In this document: positions 1-9,737 of the stretch, in pieces
Position numbering within the stretch: position 1 is the first letter of the stretch
How the letters are laid out: each line of letters begins with the position of its first letter
NCBI GenBank assembly: GCA_027051095.1
Contig: JALUAM010000007.1
Location: 23,720-87,719, forward strand
Length of the DNA: 64,000 bases
Source of the DNA: Acidilobaceae archaeon
Lineage (GTDB): Archaea; Thermoproteota; Thermoprotei_A; Sulfolobales; Acidilobaceae
Direction: 5' to 3'
Translations under genes and position numbers: made by a program
The notes under the pieces: model-generated
Told to the model about the DNA's origin: nothing
Database searches by the model: none
Seen by the model: the letters and a program-made list of their open reading frames with translations, nothing else

Positions 1-513
1 GACGAGGTGGACGCCCTGCTAGGTGTCCATAGTACAGAGGTTGGAGGCGAGGTGAGGGTTAGAAACCAGTTTCTCAAGGAGATGGACGGGATCCAGGACA
101 AGGGCAGCAGGCTCCACGTATATGTGATAGCTGCTACCAATAAGCCCTGGAAGCTGGACGAGCCCTTCATAAGAAGATTCCAAAAGAGGATCTATGTGCC
201 GCTTCCAGACAAGGCTACTAGGAAGAAAATACTTGAGCTATACACGTCGAAGATAAGGCTGGCGCCAGACGTGGACCTGGACAGGCTTGCAGACATGCTA
301 GAAGGATACACGGGTAGCGACATAACCGACATAGTAAGGGAAGCTTACATGAAGACGGTTAGGGAGCTGTTCCAGAGCGGAGATCCAAGAGGCGACCCAA
401 GACCGGTGACCATGAGCGACTTCATAGAGGTTCTAAGGAACAGGAGGCCTAGTGTCGACCCCGACATGATACGAGCCTACGAAGAGTGGACGAGGAGGTT
501 CGGCGCCCTATAG
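1..513 (+). CDS. cdvC: CdvC/Vps4-type AAA ATPase, C-terminal fragment (starts before window)
   Basis: Window opens in-frame with DEVDALL (Walker B); AATNKPWKLDEPFIRRFQKRIYVPLPD, YTGSDITDIVREAYM and a Vps4-like C-terminus. Confidence 0.85.
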   Translation, partial: DEVDALLGVHSTEVGGEVRVRNQFLKEMDGIQDKGSRLHVYVIAATNKPWKLDEPFIRRFQKRIYVPLPDKATRKKILELYTSKIRLAPDVDLDRLADMLEGYTGSDITDIVREAYMKTVRELFQSGDPRGDPRPVTMSDFIEVLRNRRPSVDPDMIRAYEEWTRRFGAL

Positions 514-525
514 CCATTCAGGGGC

Positions 526-545
526 GGAAACGTTTTAAGCCGCCT
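526..545 (+). promoter_or_regulatory. Archaeal TATA promoter of the 5S rRNA gene
   Basis: AAACGTTTTAAGC centred about 27 nt upstream of the predicted 5S 5' end. Confidence 0.6.
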
Positions 546-562
546 GAATTCAATATCTCCCA

Positions 563-693
563 GTGGCCCGGCCCGGCCATAGCGGCCGGGAAACACCCGG
601 ACCCATATCGAACCCGGAAGTTAAGCCGGCCGCGTTGGGGGCTCCGTGGGGTCCGAGAGGCCCTGCAGGGCCTCCAAGCCGGGGCCGGGCCAC
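563..693 (+). rRNA. rrf: 5S ribosomal RNA
   Basis: Terminal stem GTGGCCCGGCCC / GGGCCGGGCCAC; internal ACACCCGGACCCATATCGAACCCGGAAGTTAAGCC is the canonical 5S signature. Confidence 0.93.
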
Positions 694-756
694 ATTTCCT
701 CGCTCTCATTAATATTTCTCTTCCTTCCCCGCTTCCACGCAGATCGTGGTGGCACT

Positions 757-1113
757 ATGCAAGCCGGCGGATTCTTACCTCTAGGAAGGCTTCCAAGGAG
801 TGTCGCGCAGGAGGCGGTGTACGCTCTTGTATCGCTAGTCCCTCCAGGCAAGGTCACAACTTACTCGGATATAGCCGAGCTTCTCGGCTTAAACCCTCGC
901 ATTGTGGCTTCTATACTCGCCTCGAATGAGCGGCTCATAGTGGTGCCGTGCCATAGAGTCGTAGGCAAGGACGGCAAGCTTAAGGGGTACGCTCTGGGGG
1001 GCCCTCGATTCAAAAGGAGGTTACTTGAGATTGAGGGGGTTAAATTCGACGGCGACAGGGTTTCAAAGGAGTGCATGATAGACTTAAGGGTTTTACTTGG
1101 GCTTGTAAAATAG
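757..1113 (+). CDS. ogt: Methylated-DNA--protein-cysteine methyltransferase
   Basis: VPCHRVVGKDGKLKGYALGG active-site motif; ATG at 757 preferred over 646, which lies inside the 5S gene. Confidence 0.85.
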   Translation: MQAGGFLPLGRLPRSVAQEAVYALVSLVPPGKVTTYSDIAELLGLNPRIVASILASNERLIVVPCHRVVGKDGKLKGYALGGPRFKRRLLEIEGVKFDGDRVSKECMIDLRVLLGLVK

Positions 1114-1184
1114 TGTTTAATCTAATAGCTGCGGCGTAAGCTATTTTAGATGTAGGATACTAATCATCTCGGGGAGGAGGGGGC

Positions 1185-1454
1185 ATGACTAAGCAGCTTG
1201 TCAACCCTCTAAAGTACTTGAAGGACGCCGTGAAAACTAAAATATATGTTAAGCTGAAGGACGGGAGCGAATATGTCGGCACGCTGGTTGCCACGGATAA
1301 CACGATGAATCTAATCTTAGAGGATGCTATAGAGGTTGCGGACAACGGGAAAAGGGTCGTAGCTAGGGTAGGCAAGGTATTAATTAAGGGTAGCATGGTG
1401 GAATTCATTAGCTTTAACCCTGAGCTGGCCGCTGAAAGGGCCCTAGTAGGCTAG
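1185..1454 (+). CDS. Sm/Lsm-like archaeal protein (SmAP)
   Basis: LKYLKDAVKTKIYVKLKDGSEYVGTLVATDNTMNLILEDA Sm1 motif and Sm2-like C-terminus. Confidence 0.85.
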   Translation: MTKQLVNPLKYLKDAVKTKIYVKLKDGSEYVGTLVATDNTMNLILEDAIEVADNGKRVVARVGKVLIKGSMVEFISFNPELAAERALVG

Positions 1455-1547
1455 CAGGATAGTTTAAGAGAGGGCTAATACAGTAAGTGTGGTAAGCTGC
1501 CCTGCACGGTTTCCATTACATATTGGCGCCTGTGAGGAGTGTTTGGC

Positions 1548-2387
1548 TTAGCGGCTGTTAGTCCCTATGAAGTCTTCTAACGTTCTCCTCCTGGAGGCCT
1601 TGAAAGCCGAATAAAGCTTCTTTAGGTCTATTCTCTTGAACTCAAGCCCGCTCCTCTCTAGCAAGGCGCGGGCTGCCTCGGTTATATCAGGAGCCACTAG
1701 AATGCCCCTAACGTTAGCTTTCCCCATGGACCTGGCCTTCTCAACGTACTTTATCAGTTGCTTGACCGCATCTTCGCCGGCCTTCACGCGCTTGACTTCT
1801 ATTATGACGGGTCTGCCCGAGGAATCGTAGCCGTAGAGGTCTGCGTAACCCGCCTCCCCTAGCCTCCTCTCCTTTTCGGGAAATACTATGGACTCACCTA
1901 TAGTACCCTCGGGATCAGCTGCTATAGCATCTCTAATCTCGTCTTCAGTCATAAACATCCAATAGCCGCCCTCAACAGGCGACTCGACCACAGCTATGAA
2001 ACCGACCTCGCCGCACTTTACGACTAGCAGCTCCCGCGGCTTACGCCTCAGAAACGAGAGCTTGATATAGCCCCCTTCGACCTCGACTCCTATATAACTA
2101 GTGTCGGGCTGCCAGTTCAGAGGCTTGAAGCCCTTAAGCCCGTGGACTATGACGCTGCCGTCCGATTTGACTATGACAATCTTATCGCCCGCCTCAGCCT
2201 CGCTAGCACCTCTCCCCTCGTACTTGGCCTCGCAAAGCCCGCCCATAACAACTAATTTCTTGGACGATATGGCTTCTCTGAGTATGACAGCGGCCTCTTC
2301 GACTCCCGGGGACCCCGAGACTAGGTATCTACTCGTCAAAGGAGGCCGGCCCCCCTTCCCCGGCTTATGGTTTACTTCGAGAGGCAT
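1548..2387 (-). CDS. nucS: Endonuclease NucS
   Basis: C-terminal GYADLYGYDSSGRPVIIEVKRVKAGEDAVKQLIKYVE nuclease motif and NucS-like N-domain; the longest ORF reaches 2459 but overlaps the divergent channel gene, so a start near 2387 is likely. Confidence 0.8.
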   Translation of the reverse strand: MPLEVNHKPGKGGRPPLTSRYLVSGSPGVEEAAVILREAISSKKLVVMGGLCEAKYEGRGASEAEAGDKIVIVKSDGSVIVHGLKGFKPLNWQPDTSYIGVEVEGGYIKLSFLRRKPRELLVVKCGEVGFIAVVESPVEGGYWMFMTEDEIRDAIAADPEGTIGESIVFPEKERRLGEAGYADLYGYDSSGRPVIIEVKRVKAGEDAVKQLIKYVEKARSMGKANVRGILVAPDITEAARALLERSGLEFKRIDLKKLYSAFKASRRRTLEDFIGTNSR

Positions 2388-2408
2388 TAGGGGTGGGGGT
2401 GCGGGCTC

Positions 2409-3260
2409 GTGGCCCAGCGGCTTGTGCAGCGTATAGCTAATGGGGAGATAATGGAGCATCCTCTCGTGGAGGTCATAGTCACCTATGCCTCGCTTCTCTC
2501 AGTAGTAATAGCTGTAGTCGATATAACTTATCCTCTCCCCGAGGATGCTAGGCTGAGACTGTATCTCGTCGATTTAGTAATAGTGTCCATATTAATAATT
2601 GATTATGTGTATAGGGCTAGGAAGAGCGGCGACTGGAGAGGCTATATCAGGAGAACGTTCTACGAGCTACCAGCGCTCATACCTGTAGGCCTGTTAGCCC
2701 TATTAGAGTCGTTCCTGGCAGGCCTCGGAGTCCTAAGGCTACTCAGATTAGTGAGAGTCCTAAGACTAATATTAATAGTATCGCGCGGTAGCCGGTTCCT
2801 CTCGATAGCGGAGAGCACGGCTGGAAGGCTTAAGTTCATGTACGTCGTAGGCTTCGCTGCCATAACTCTCGTATTCGGGGCCCTAGCAATATACTTCGTT
2901 GAAAGCCCCGTGCCCGAAAGCCAGATAAAGGATCTATCGACGGCGCTCTGGTGGGCCATAGTCACAGCGACTACTGTGGGCTACGGGGATGTAGTCCCCG
3001 TAACACCTTTAGGCAGGGCTATAGGCGTGCTATTGATGATAGTCGGCATAGCGTCCCTGTCAATGATGGTCGGCATAGTTGCTACCTCGCTCGCTAAAGC
3101 TCTGGAGGCCGCAGGCGCCGAGGACGAGAGGATAGAGGAGATATGCTCGATGGTTAGGAGGCTGGGCGAGCTTGATAGGAGCGAGCTGGAGTATCTCAAG
3201 GGCGTTATAGAGGCTGCTTGGAGGGCGGAGCAGGCTAAGAAAGGCTCCTCAGGCTCTTAA
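2409..3260 (+). CDS. Voltage-gated potassium channel, KvAP-like
   Basis: MEHPLVE start region, S4 GLGVLRLLRLVRVLRLILIVSRGSRFL, filter TTVGYGD; collinear with the Aeropyrum pernix KvAP sequence as I recall it. Confidence 0.93.
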   Translation: MAQRLVQRIANGEIMEHPLVEVIVTYASLLSVVIAVVDITYPLPEDARLRLYLVDLVIVSILIIDYVYRARKSGDWRGYIRRTFYELPALIPVGLLALLESFLAGLGVLRLLRLVRVLRLILIVSRGSRFLSIAESTAGRLKFMYVVGFAAITLVFGALAIYFVESPVPESQIKDLSTALWWAIVTATTVGYGDVVPVTPLGRAIGVLLMIVGIASLSMMVGIVATSLAKALEAAGAEDERIEEICSMVRRLGELDRSELEYLKGVIEAAWRAEQAKKGSSGS

Positions 3261-3298
3261 ACGGCTCGTAAATGCTGCGACGCCCGTCAGCACGCCGT

Positions 3299-4006
3299 TT
3301 ACCTGCATTTAGCCCCTGCCCTCTCGAGGCCCTCGAGAGCCTTAAGCGCGGCCTCCCTGGGATTAGACGCCTTAGTTATACCGCCGCCTATCACAACTAT
3401 GGAGGCCCCCTTAGAGACTAGGCTTTCCACCTCTCTAGGCTTTATCCCGCCGGCCACGGCTACTATAACCCCAGCATCGCTAGCCCTCTTGACCATGTCG
3501 GCTAGGTCCTTGCCCGTGAGGCCCAGAGCCCTCTGAACGTCTATCCCTACATGGAATAGGACTACGTCGACGCCGAGCCTCTTAGCTCTCTCCACGTCGT
3601 CCAGCGGCTTGCTAGACGTGATTAGATCCATGTAAACGCTCATACCTCTGGACGCTTCCACAGCTTCTTTGAACGTGCTGTCGTGGGCTGCGGATAACAC
3701 TGAGATGGCATCGGCTCCCGCCTCGGCTGCTAGCGTAGCCTCAACGCTCCCCGCATCAACCGTCTTTGTATCTGCTACTAGAGGGCGCCCTCCAGCAGCG
3801 CCCTTGAGCGCAGGTATAGCATCTCTGACCCCCACGGATTTAATCAGGGGCGTGCCAGCCTCAATTATCACTCTCGGGTCGCTTGGCATTAGGGATGCGA
3901 GCCTGAGAGCCTCCCATAGCTCCGTGAAGTCTAGTGCGACCTGAATGGCTCCCCCGCACTCCTCGATAAGCGTTTTAATCCTGCTCTCGCGGCTAGCCCC
4001 TTCCAA
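3299..4006 (-). CDS. OMPDC-superfamily protein, probable 3-hexulose-6-phosphate synthase
   Basis: IQVALDFTE, DTKTVDAGSVEATLAAEAGADAISVLSAA, HVGID, VAGGIKP motifs. Confidence 0.75.
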   Translation of the reverse strand: MEGASRESRIKTLIEECGGAIQVALDFTELWEALRLASLMPSDPRVIIEAGTPLIKSVGVRDAIPALKGAAGGRPLVADTKTVDAGSVEATLAAEAGADAISVLSAAHDSTFKEAVEASRGMSVYMDLITSSKPLDDVERAKRLGVDVVLFHVGIDVQRALGLTGKDLADMVKRASDAGVIVAVAGGIKPREVESLVSKGASIVVIGGGITKASNPREAALKALEGLERAGAKCR

Positions 4007-4142
4007 GGCTTAGCCCCTAGCGCGGGTGTTCAAAAGCGGATCTCTTATCGTGTAATCCCGCAGCCGCGTGTAGCAGTCTAATAGGGACTACAGGGTTTAC
4101 GTTAGAGTGTAGCGCTTAGGTCCTCGGCTGAGGTGGAGGCTC

Positions 4143-4574
4143 ATGGGCATCGTGGAGGTCGAAGTTAAGGGGCTCAAGTTCAAGGTGGATGATTCTCTTA
4201 GGTACACCGAGACCGACGAGTGGGTTAGGATCGAGGGTGATGTAGCCCGGGTTGGCGTGACGGACTACGCCCAGAAGGAGCTTAAAGATGTTATAGGCGT
4301 TGAGCTCCCCGAGGTGGGCTCGAAGGTTAAGAGGGGCGAGAGAGCGGCTACAATAGAGTCTATCAAGGCGACGGCTGACGTTTACTCGCCCGTTACGGGC
4401 GAGATAGTAGAGGTCAATGAGAAGCTCCTCGAGCAGCCGGAACTCATAAATAAAGACCCTTACGGTGAGGGGTGGATATTCGCTATAAAAATCGAGGATA
4501 GGAATGAGCTTGAGAAGTTGCTCGACTATAAGTCCTATGTTGAAAGTGTGAGAAGGAGGAAGGAGAAGGGCTGA
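4143..4574 (+). CDS. gcvH: Glycine cleavage system H protein-like lipoyl protein
   Basis: TDEWVRIEGDVARVGVTDYAQKELKDVIGVELPEVG and lipoylation site ESIKATADVYSPVTGEIVE. Confidence 0.9.
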   Translation: MGIVEVEVKGLKFKVDDSLRYTETDEWVRIEGDVARVGVTDYAQKELKDVIGVELPEVGSKVKRGERAATIESIKATADVYSPVTGEIVEVNEKLLEQPELINKDPYGEGWIFAIKIEDRNELEKLLDYKSYVESVRRRKEKG

Positions 4575-4617
4575 ACGCCGGGAGAGCCTTTAAACCAGAG
4601 AATCGCTATCATAGGAT

Positions 4618-6390
4618 TTGAGGGGGCTTAAAGGGTTGGCGGGTATAGATGTAATTGAGCATGACATCGTAATCGTGGGTAGTGGCATAGCGGGGCTTAG
4701 AGCAGCGGTCGAGATTAAGAGGAGGTATGGGGATAAGCTTGACGTGGGGATTATAAGCAAGATACAGCTTATGAGAAGCCATAGCGTGAGCGCTGAGGGC
4801 GGCACGGCTGCAGTCATATACCGCGAGGAGGGGGACAGCTTCGCACTCCATGCATGGGACACTATTAAGGGCAGCGACTTCCTCGCGGACCAGGACGCTG
4901 TGTGGATCTTCGTTAAGTTGATGCCTGAGGAGGTTAGGCTGCTAGAGCACTGGGGCATGCCGTGGAGCAGGAGGCCCGACGGGAGGCTAGCCACTAGGGC
5001 CTTCGGCGGCCACAGCTTCAAGAGGACTCTCTTCGCCGGGGATAAGACGGGCTACTATGAAATGCACACCTTGTACAACAAGCTGCTAGAGTATGACGGC
5101 TGGGAGAGGTATGACGAGTGGTACGTGACCAACATAGTAGTCGAGGACGGCGAGTTCAGAGGGCTCTACGCTCTCAGCCCGAGGGACGGCAACATATACC
5201 TCTTTAAGGCAAAGGCCGCCATTATAGCCACCGGGGGCGCCGGCAGGCTCTACAACTTCGCCACTTATGCACACACGGTGACAGGAGACGGTTGGGGCAT
5301 GGCGTGGAGGGCCGGCATACCTCTGAAAGACCCAGAGTTCTTCCAGTTCCACCCGACGGGCCTAGTACCAAGCGGCATATTGATAACAGAGGGCGCGAGG
5401 GGCGAGGGAGGGTACCTGATAAACAATAAGGGAGAGAGATTCATGCTGAGAAAGGACTGCGCCCCCAAGATGGCCGAGATAGCACCGAGGGATATAGTGT
5501 CGAGGTGCATGATGAGGGAGATAATGGAGGGCAGGGGGTTCAAGGACGAGGTCTCCGGGCTGGAGTATGTTCTACTTGACCTGAGGCACCTGGGAGAGGA
5601 GAAGATAAACGAGAAGCTGCCGACCGTGAGGGAGATCGCTATAAAGTATGCCGGGATAGACCCCGTGGAGGAGCCACTGCCCGTCAGACCCGTAGCCCAC
5701 TACACGATGGGCGGCATAAGGACCGATAGTTATTATAGGGTTCTAGACATGGACGGCCGCTGGATCCGCGGCCTCTTCGCAGCGGGCGAGGTTGCAGCCG
5801 CGAGCATACACGGGGCCAACAGGCTGGGTAGCAACAGCACTGCCGAGTGCCTCACGTCGGGCAGGATAACGGGTATGCTGGCGGCCGAGTACGCCCTCAA
5901 GGTGAAGGAGGCTAGGTCGCCGCCGCGGGAGAGGAGCCTAAAGGAGGAGGAGTGGGTCTACAGCCTCGTGAAGAGGGAGAGCGGCATACCCTCCTACGAG
6001 GTTAGGAGAGAGTTAAGGAACACTATGGGGCGCTACTTCTACGTGATAAGGGACGGGGAAGGCATGAGGAACGGGCTTGTGACAATAATCAAGCTCAGGA
6101 AGCTGTTCAGAGAGAGGGTCTACGTGGAGGACAAGAGCAGGGTGTACAATACTGACCTGATAGCCGCCCTCGAGACCGCTAATATGCTGGACGCGGCGCT
6201 GGCCGTGGCGCAGGCCGCGTTGAACAGAACCGAGAGCAGAGGAGCCCACTACAGGATCGATTACCCCAAGAGGGACGACGAGAACTGGCTGAAGCATACG
6301 CTGGTGACGAGGTATGGCGAGGACGACGTGAGGATAAGCTACGAGCCCGTGAGGATAACTACCTGGAAGCCCGTAGAGAGGAAGTACTAG
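4618..6390 (+). CDS. sdhA: Succinate dehydrogenase flavoprotein subunit
   Basis: VGSGIAGLRAA FAD site, RSHSVSAEGG, FHPTGL, HYTMGGI, NRLGSNS motifs. Confidence 0.93.
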   Translation: MRGLKGLAGIDVIEHDIVIVGSGIAGLRAAVEIKRRYGDKLDVGIISKIQLMRSHSVSAEGGTAAVIYREEGDSFALHAWDTIKGSDFLADQDAVWIFVKLMPEEVRLLEHWGMPWSRRPDGRLATRAFGGHSFKRTLFAGDKTGYYEMHTLYNKLLEYDGWERYDEWYVTNIVVEDGEFRGLYALSPRDGNIYLFKAKAAIIATGGAGRLYNFATYAHTVTGDGWGMAWRAGIPLKDPEFFQFHPTGLVPSGILITEGARGEGGYLINNKGERFMLRKDCAPKMAEIAPRDIVSRCMMREIMEGRGFKDEVSGLEYVLLDLRHLGEEKINEKLPTVREIAIKYAGIDPVEEPLPVRPVAHYTMGGIRTDSYYRVLDMDGRWIRGLFAAGEVAAASIHGANRLGSNSTAECLTSGRITGMLAAEYALKVKEARSPPRERSLKEEEWVYSLVKRESGIPSYEVRRELRNTMGRYFYVIRDGEGMRNGLVTIIKLRKLFRERVYVEDKSRVYNTDLIAALETANMLDAALAVAQAALNRTESRGAHYRIDYPKRDDENWLKHTLVTRYGEDDVRISYEPVRITTWKPVERKY

Positions 6391-6447
6391 CACCCTGGCC
6401 ACACCCCTCATTTTCAACTATTATAAAGCCTAAGCGCGACCACTCCT

Positions 6448-6945
6448 TTGCCGGGAGGTGCGCGTCTAGTGGCCGGAAGGCAGGGCCGGTCTGCTAGGCT
6501 ACTGGACCTGAGGCCGGGGTGGAAGGCGTTTGTCAACCCCTGGCTCCTAAGGATAGCCAATAACCCCGAGAGGCTAGCATTCATTATGCACAGGGTTACA
6601 GGGGTTATAGCGAGCCTCTTCCTCTTCCTTCACATCATCTCTACAAACGTCCCCGCTAGGGAGGGCTGGGAGGCGTGGAGGGAGGAGGTTATGAACCTGC
6701 AGGGCCTAACCCTAACCTCAATTCTCTTCTACATAGCTATGGGCGCGATATTGTTTCATGGGCTTAACGGGACCAGGCTGATCCTCGCTGAGGCCTTAGC
6801 CCTGGGCATAGGGAGGCCTGAGAAGCCGAAGCCCCCATACATAGCTCCCCTACTGAGGGGCTTCCAGAGGACCCTCCTCTACGCTACTTTCGTCCTGTGG
6901 ATAATCCTCTGGGCTCTGCTAGGCTACGTGATGTTCTTCACGTGA
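6448..6945 (+). CDS. sdhC: Succinate dehydrogenase membrane subunit (cytochrome b type)
   Basis: Between sdhA and sdhB; IMHRVTGVIASLFLFLHI and LFHGLNGTRLIL haem-binding helices. Confidence 0.85.
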   Translation: MPGGARLVAGRQGRSARLLDLRPGWKAFVNPWLLRIANNPERLAFIMHRVTGVIASLFLFLHIISTNVPAREGWEAWREEVMNLQGLTLTSILFYIAMGAILFHGLNGTRLILAEALALGIGRPEKPKPPYIAPLLRGFQRTLLYATFVLWIILWALLGYVMFFT

Positions 6946-6949
6946 GGGG

Positions 6950-7312
6950 GTGGTTGAAGTGGCCAGGGCTAGCCTGCTGTACCTCCTACAATACGTGACT
7001 GGAGCCCTAATGATTGTGCTCGTCTCATGGCACCTGGCGATGAGGATACCGTGGCTGCGGGGAGTGGAGAGCTTCATAGAGACCCTTGACAGCACGGTCG
7101 TGTACAACGAGATAACAGGGTTCAGCGTGCTGCTCCTTCTGCTAGCCTACTCGACCCTATTCCACGGCATAAACGGGCTGAGGATGATACTGTTGGAGCT
7201 AAGGCACGGGCGCTACTGGGATAGGGCTGTCAATATAGCCGCTCTGATAACATTCATAGTGTTCGCCGCGATAGCTACGCACAGCGTTGTGGGGGTAGAG
7301 CCGCCGAGCTAG
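6950..7312 (+). CDS. sdhD: Succinate dehydrogenase second membrane subunit
   Basis: SWHLAMRIPW, LFHGINGLRMILLEL; operon position. Confidence 0.8.
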   Translation: MVEVARASLLYLLQYVTGALMIVLVSWHLAMRIPWLRGVESFIETLDSTVVYNEITGFSVLLLLLAYSTLFHGINGLRMILLELRHGRYWDRAVNIAALITFIVFAAIATHSVVGVEPPS

Positions 7313-7336
7313 GACCTGCGGCAGGGGTGAGGCGGG

Positions 7337-8257
7337 TTGGCGATATTCGACGCTAGAGCGGCGGTCATGATCCCGCCTAGGAAGGTGAAGTTCTTAATTA
7401 GAAGGTATAACCCGGAGGAGGGTAGAAGCTGGTGGCAGGAGTATGAGGTCGAGACCTATAGGGGCATGACTGTGCTAGACGCCTTGTTGAAGATTAAGGA
7501 GGAGATCGACCACACGCTCGTACTTAGGTATAGCTGTAGGATGGCTGTCTGCGGCAGTTGTGGCATGATAATCAATGGGACTCCCAGGCTGGCATGTCAA
7601 ACCCAGGTGGCAGAGGTTGCCAGCGAGGCGCGGCCCGTGGTTAAAGTGGAGCCCATGTACAACTTCAAGGTTATAAGGGATCTTGTAGTCGACTTCACAG
7701 AGTTCTTCGAGAAGCATAGGAGGGTGAAGCCCTACCTTATAAGGAGGGATGTCGAGGAGAGGGAGAACCCGAAGTACGAGTATAGGCTACTCCCGGAGGA
7801 GTACGAGTCGTTCTATCAATACAGTCTCTGCATAGCGTGTGGCCTCTGCGTTTCGGCCTGCCCCGTGTTCGCCAGCGATAGGAGGTTCCTGGGCCCGCAG
7901 GCGCTAGCACAGGCATACAGGTTTATAATAGATCCGAGGGATGAAGGGTGGGCTGAGAGGCTCGAGATAGTCGACTCCGAGGACGGCGTGTTCGGCTGCC
8001 ACCTGGCAGCAAGCTGTAGCGCGGTATGCCCTAAGGAGGTGGATCCCGGCGCCGCCATCCAGAGGCTCAGGAGCCTGCTCCTACGCTACAGGCTGGGCTT
8101 GTGGAAGAAGAAGATTAGCGGTCCTGTAGGCCCCCTGGAGAAGAAGGCTGAGAGGAAGCCATTGCCGCCCGAGGCAGAAACGCTGCCAGGGGTGTCATTG
8201 GAGGAGCTGGAAGAGTCTGAAGTCGAGATCCCTGTGGACGAGCTGATAGCGGGCTAA
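7337..8257 (+). CDS. sdhB: Succinate dehydrogenase iron-sulfur subunit
   Basis: CRMAVCGSCGMIINGTPRLAC, CIACGLCVSACP, CHLAASCSAVCPKEVDP clusters. Confidence 0.92.
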   Translation: MAIFDARAAVMIPPRKVKFLIRRYNPEEGRSWWQEYEVETYRGMTVLDALLKIKEEIDHTLVLRYSCRMAVCGSCGMIINGTPRLACQTQVAEVASEARPVVKVEPMYNFKVIRDLVVDFTEFFEKHRRVKPYLIRRDVEERENPKYEYRLLPEEYESFYQYSLCIACGLCVSACPVFASDRRFLGPQALAQAYRFIIDPRDEGWAERLEIVDSEDGVFGCHLAASCSAVCPKEVDPGAAIQRLRSLLLRYRLGLWKKKISGPVGPLEKKAERKPLPPEAETLPGVSLEELEESEVEIPVDELIAG

Positions 8258-8277
8258 CGACCAAGGGCTGCGCGCTA

Positions 8278-8399
8278 GGCCCGCGGAGGCGGGGCCTGGA
8301 GAGGTATGCCCCGTAACCCCGCCACCATCATCCGCCGCGGCAGCTGTCAGAGAGGACAGCGGCTCTTCATCCCTCTCCGCGGCCCCAGCCCCGCGGGCC
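8278..8399. repeat. Long imperfect inverted repeat / candidate structured RNA
   Basis: GGCCCGCGG-AGGC-GGGGCC-T-GGAGAGG pairs with CCTCTCC-GC-GGCCCC-AGCC-CCGCGGGCC (22 bp in three blocks); apical GCTGTC-AGAGAG-GACAGC hairpin. Confidence 0.7.
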
Positions 8400-8521
8400 C
8401 CTCTAGTAGCTGTTACGCTCCACGCTCTTAACAGGTAGCGCTAAGGAGTTTGGAACGTCGGATTCGTCGCGCGGCGCAGGTTAGCTTATAAACCCCTGGC
8501 CCCCGTCTACCCCCGGGGTCT

Positions 8522-9730
8522 ATGTTGATCGCCCGCGCTAGAGGCCTCGCGGGCCTGGCGCTTCTTGTAGTAATAGCTGCCAGCCTTGCGTCCATAGCGT
8601 CCGGGGCTTCTAGCGATAAGCCCGTTCTCAGAGTCCTTAACTATAGCGAATACATAGATTACTCTGTGATAGATGAATTCGAGAGGCTTTACAACGTGGA
8701 GGTTGTATACGACGAGTTTGAAGCCGCTGAGGAGGCCTGGGCTAAGCTCAAGGCGGGGGGAGCCGGGTACGACCTCATAATAATAGCTCACACTCATGTG
8801 AGGCTCGCTATAGAGCAGGGCCTCGTAAGACCCTTGGACAAGAGTCTCATACCAAACCTTGAGCTGCTAGACCCCAGGATAGCTTCACATCCCGCGGACC
8901 CGAGTCAAGAATACGCAGTACCATACATGTGGGGTACCACGGGGATAGCCTATGTCGAGGGCTGTGTCGACGAGCCCCCGAGGACTTGGAGGGAGTTCTT
9001 CGACCCCGAGTACCTGGAAAGGTACAGTGGCAAGGTTAGCTTGCTGCCAGAGTTTACCGAGGTCGTAGAGGCCGCTATGATCGCAATGGGCATAGACCCT
9101 GCTGTGCGGGACAACTGGAACGAGGAGACTATGGACAAGGTTGTCGACTTAGTCCTTAGGGTTAAGCCCTACCTAGCCGGCTTCTACGGCGCTAGCCAGT
9201 ACATCCCCGCTCTGGCCTCTGGCGAGCTCTGCCTTGCCCAGGCCTGGAACGGCGACGCGCTGATAGCAAAGGAGGAGAACGAGAACGTTAACTTCGTAGC
9301 CCCCCGCGACGGGACAATCTTCTGGGTTGACTTCATGGTGATACCCAGGGACGCTGAGAACGTCGAGCTAGCACACAAGTTTATAAACTTCCTCCTCGAG
9401 CCCAGGATAGCCGCCGCAAACGTTAAGGCTGTGTGGTACGCATCCAGCATAAAGAAAGAGGTGCTCGTTGATTACGCAGAGGAGACTGGCGACTCCGAGC
9501 TGCTAGAGGTGTTAAACAACCCCATAGTATATCCGCCCGAGGACTCAAAGCTGGTCCCAAGCCCCGTCCTCGACAGGGAGATGCAGAGGCTGGTGGAAGA
9601 CGTTAGAATCAGAATCCTAGCTGGCGAAGCAGGCGGCGACGCTCTGCCGGCTGACGCGGTTCTCGCTGTTCTAGTTATTGCCCTGCTCGTAGTAGCCGCG
9701 GCCTTAATATATAGGAGGTTGAGGGGGTAG
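8522..9730 (+). CDS. Spermidine/putrescine-type ABC transporter substrate-binding protein
   Basis: N-terminal signal, PotD-like VLRVLNYSEYIDYSVIDEFERLYNVEVVYDEF; C-terminal TM tail; followed by NBD and two permeases. Confidence 0.85.
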   Translation: MLIARARGLAGLALLVVIAASLASIASGASSDKPVLRVLNYSEYIDYSVIDEFERLYNVEVVYDEFEAAEEAWAKLKAGGAGYDLIIIAHTHVRLAIEQGLVRPLDKSLIPNLELLDPRIASHPADPSQEYAVPYMWGTTGIAYVEGCVDEPPRTWREFFDPEYLERYSGKVSLLPEFTEVVEAAMIAMGIDPAVRDNWNEETMDKVVDLVLRVKPYLAGFYGASQYIPALASGELCLAQAWNGDALIAKEENENVNFVAPRDGTIFWVDFMVIPRDAENVELAHKFINFLLEPRIAAANVKAVWYASSIKKEVLVDYAEETGDSELLEVLNNPIVYPPEDSKLVPSPVLDREMQRLVEDVRIRILAGEAGGDALPADAVLAVLVIALLVVAAALIYRRLRG

Positions 9731-9737
9731 GCAGGGA

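Noticed and set aside
486-929. ORFs 486-929 (+), 518-709 (-) and 621-857 (-) around the 5S gene
   Set aside because: They run through the 5S rRNA and give compositionally odd proteins; the 5S call explains the sequence.
8278-8399. Identification of the rod as SRP RNA or RNase P RNA
   Set aside because: It lacks the SRP helix 8 signature and RNase P universally conserved motifs, and is too short.
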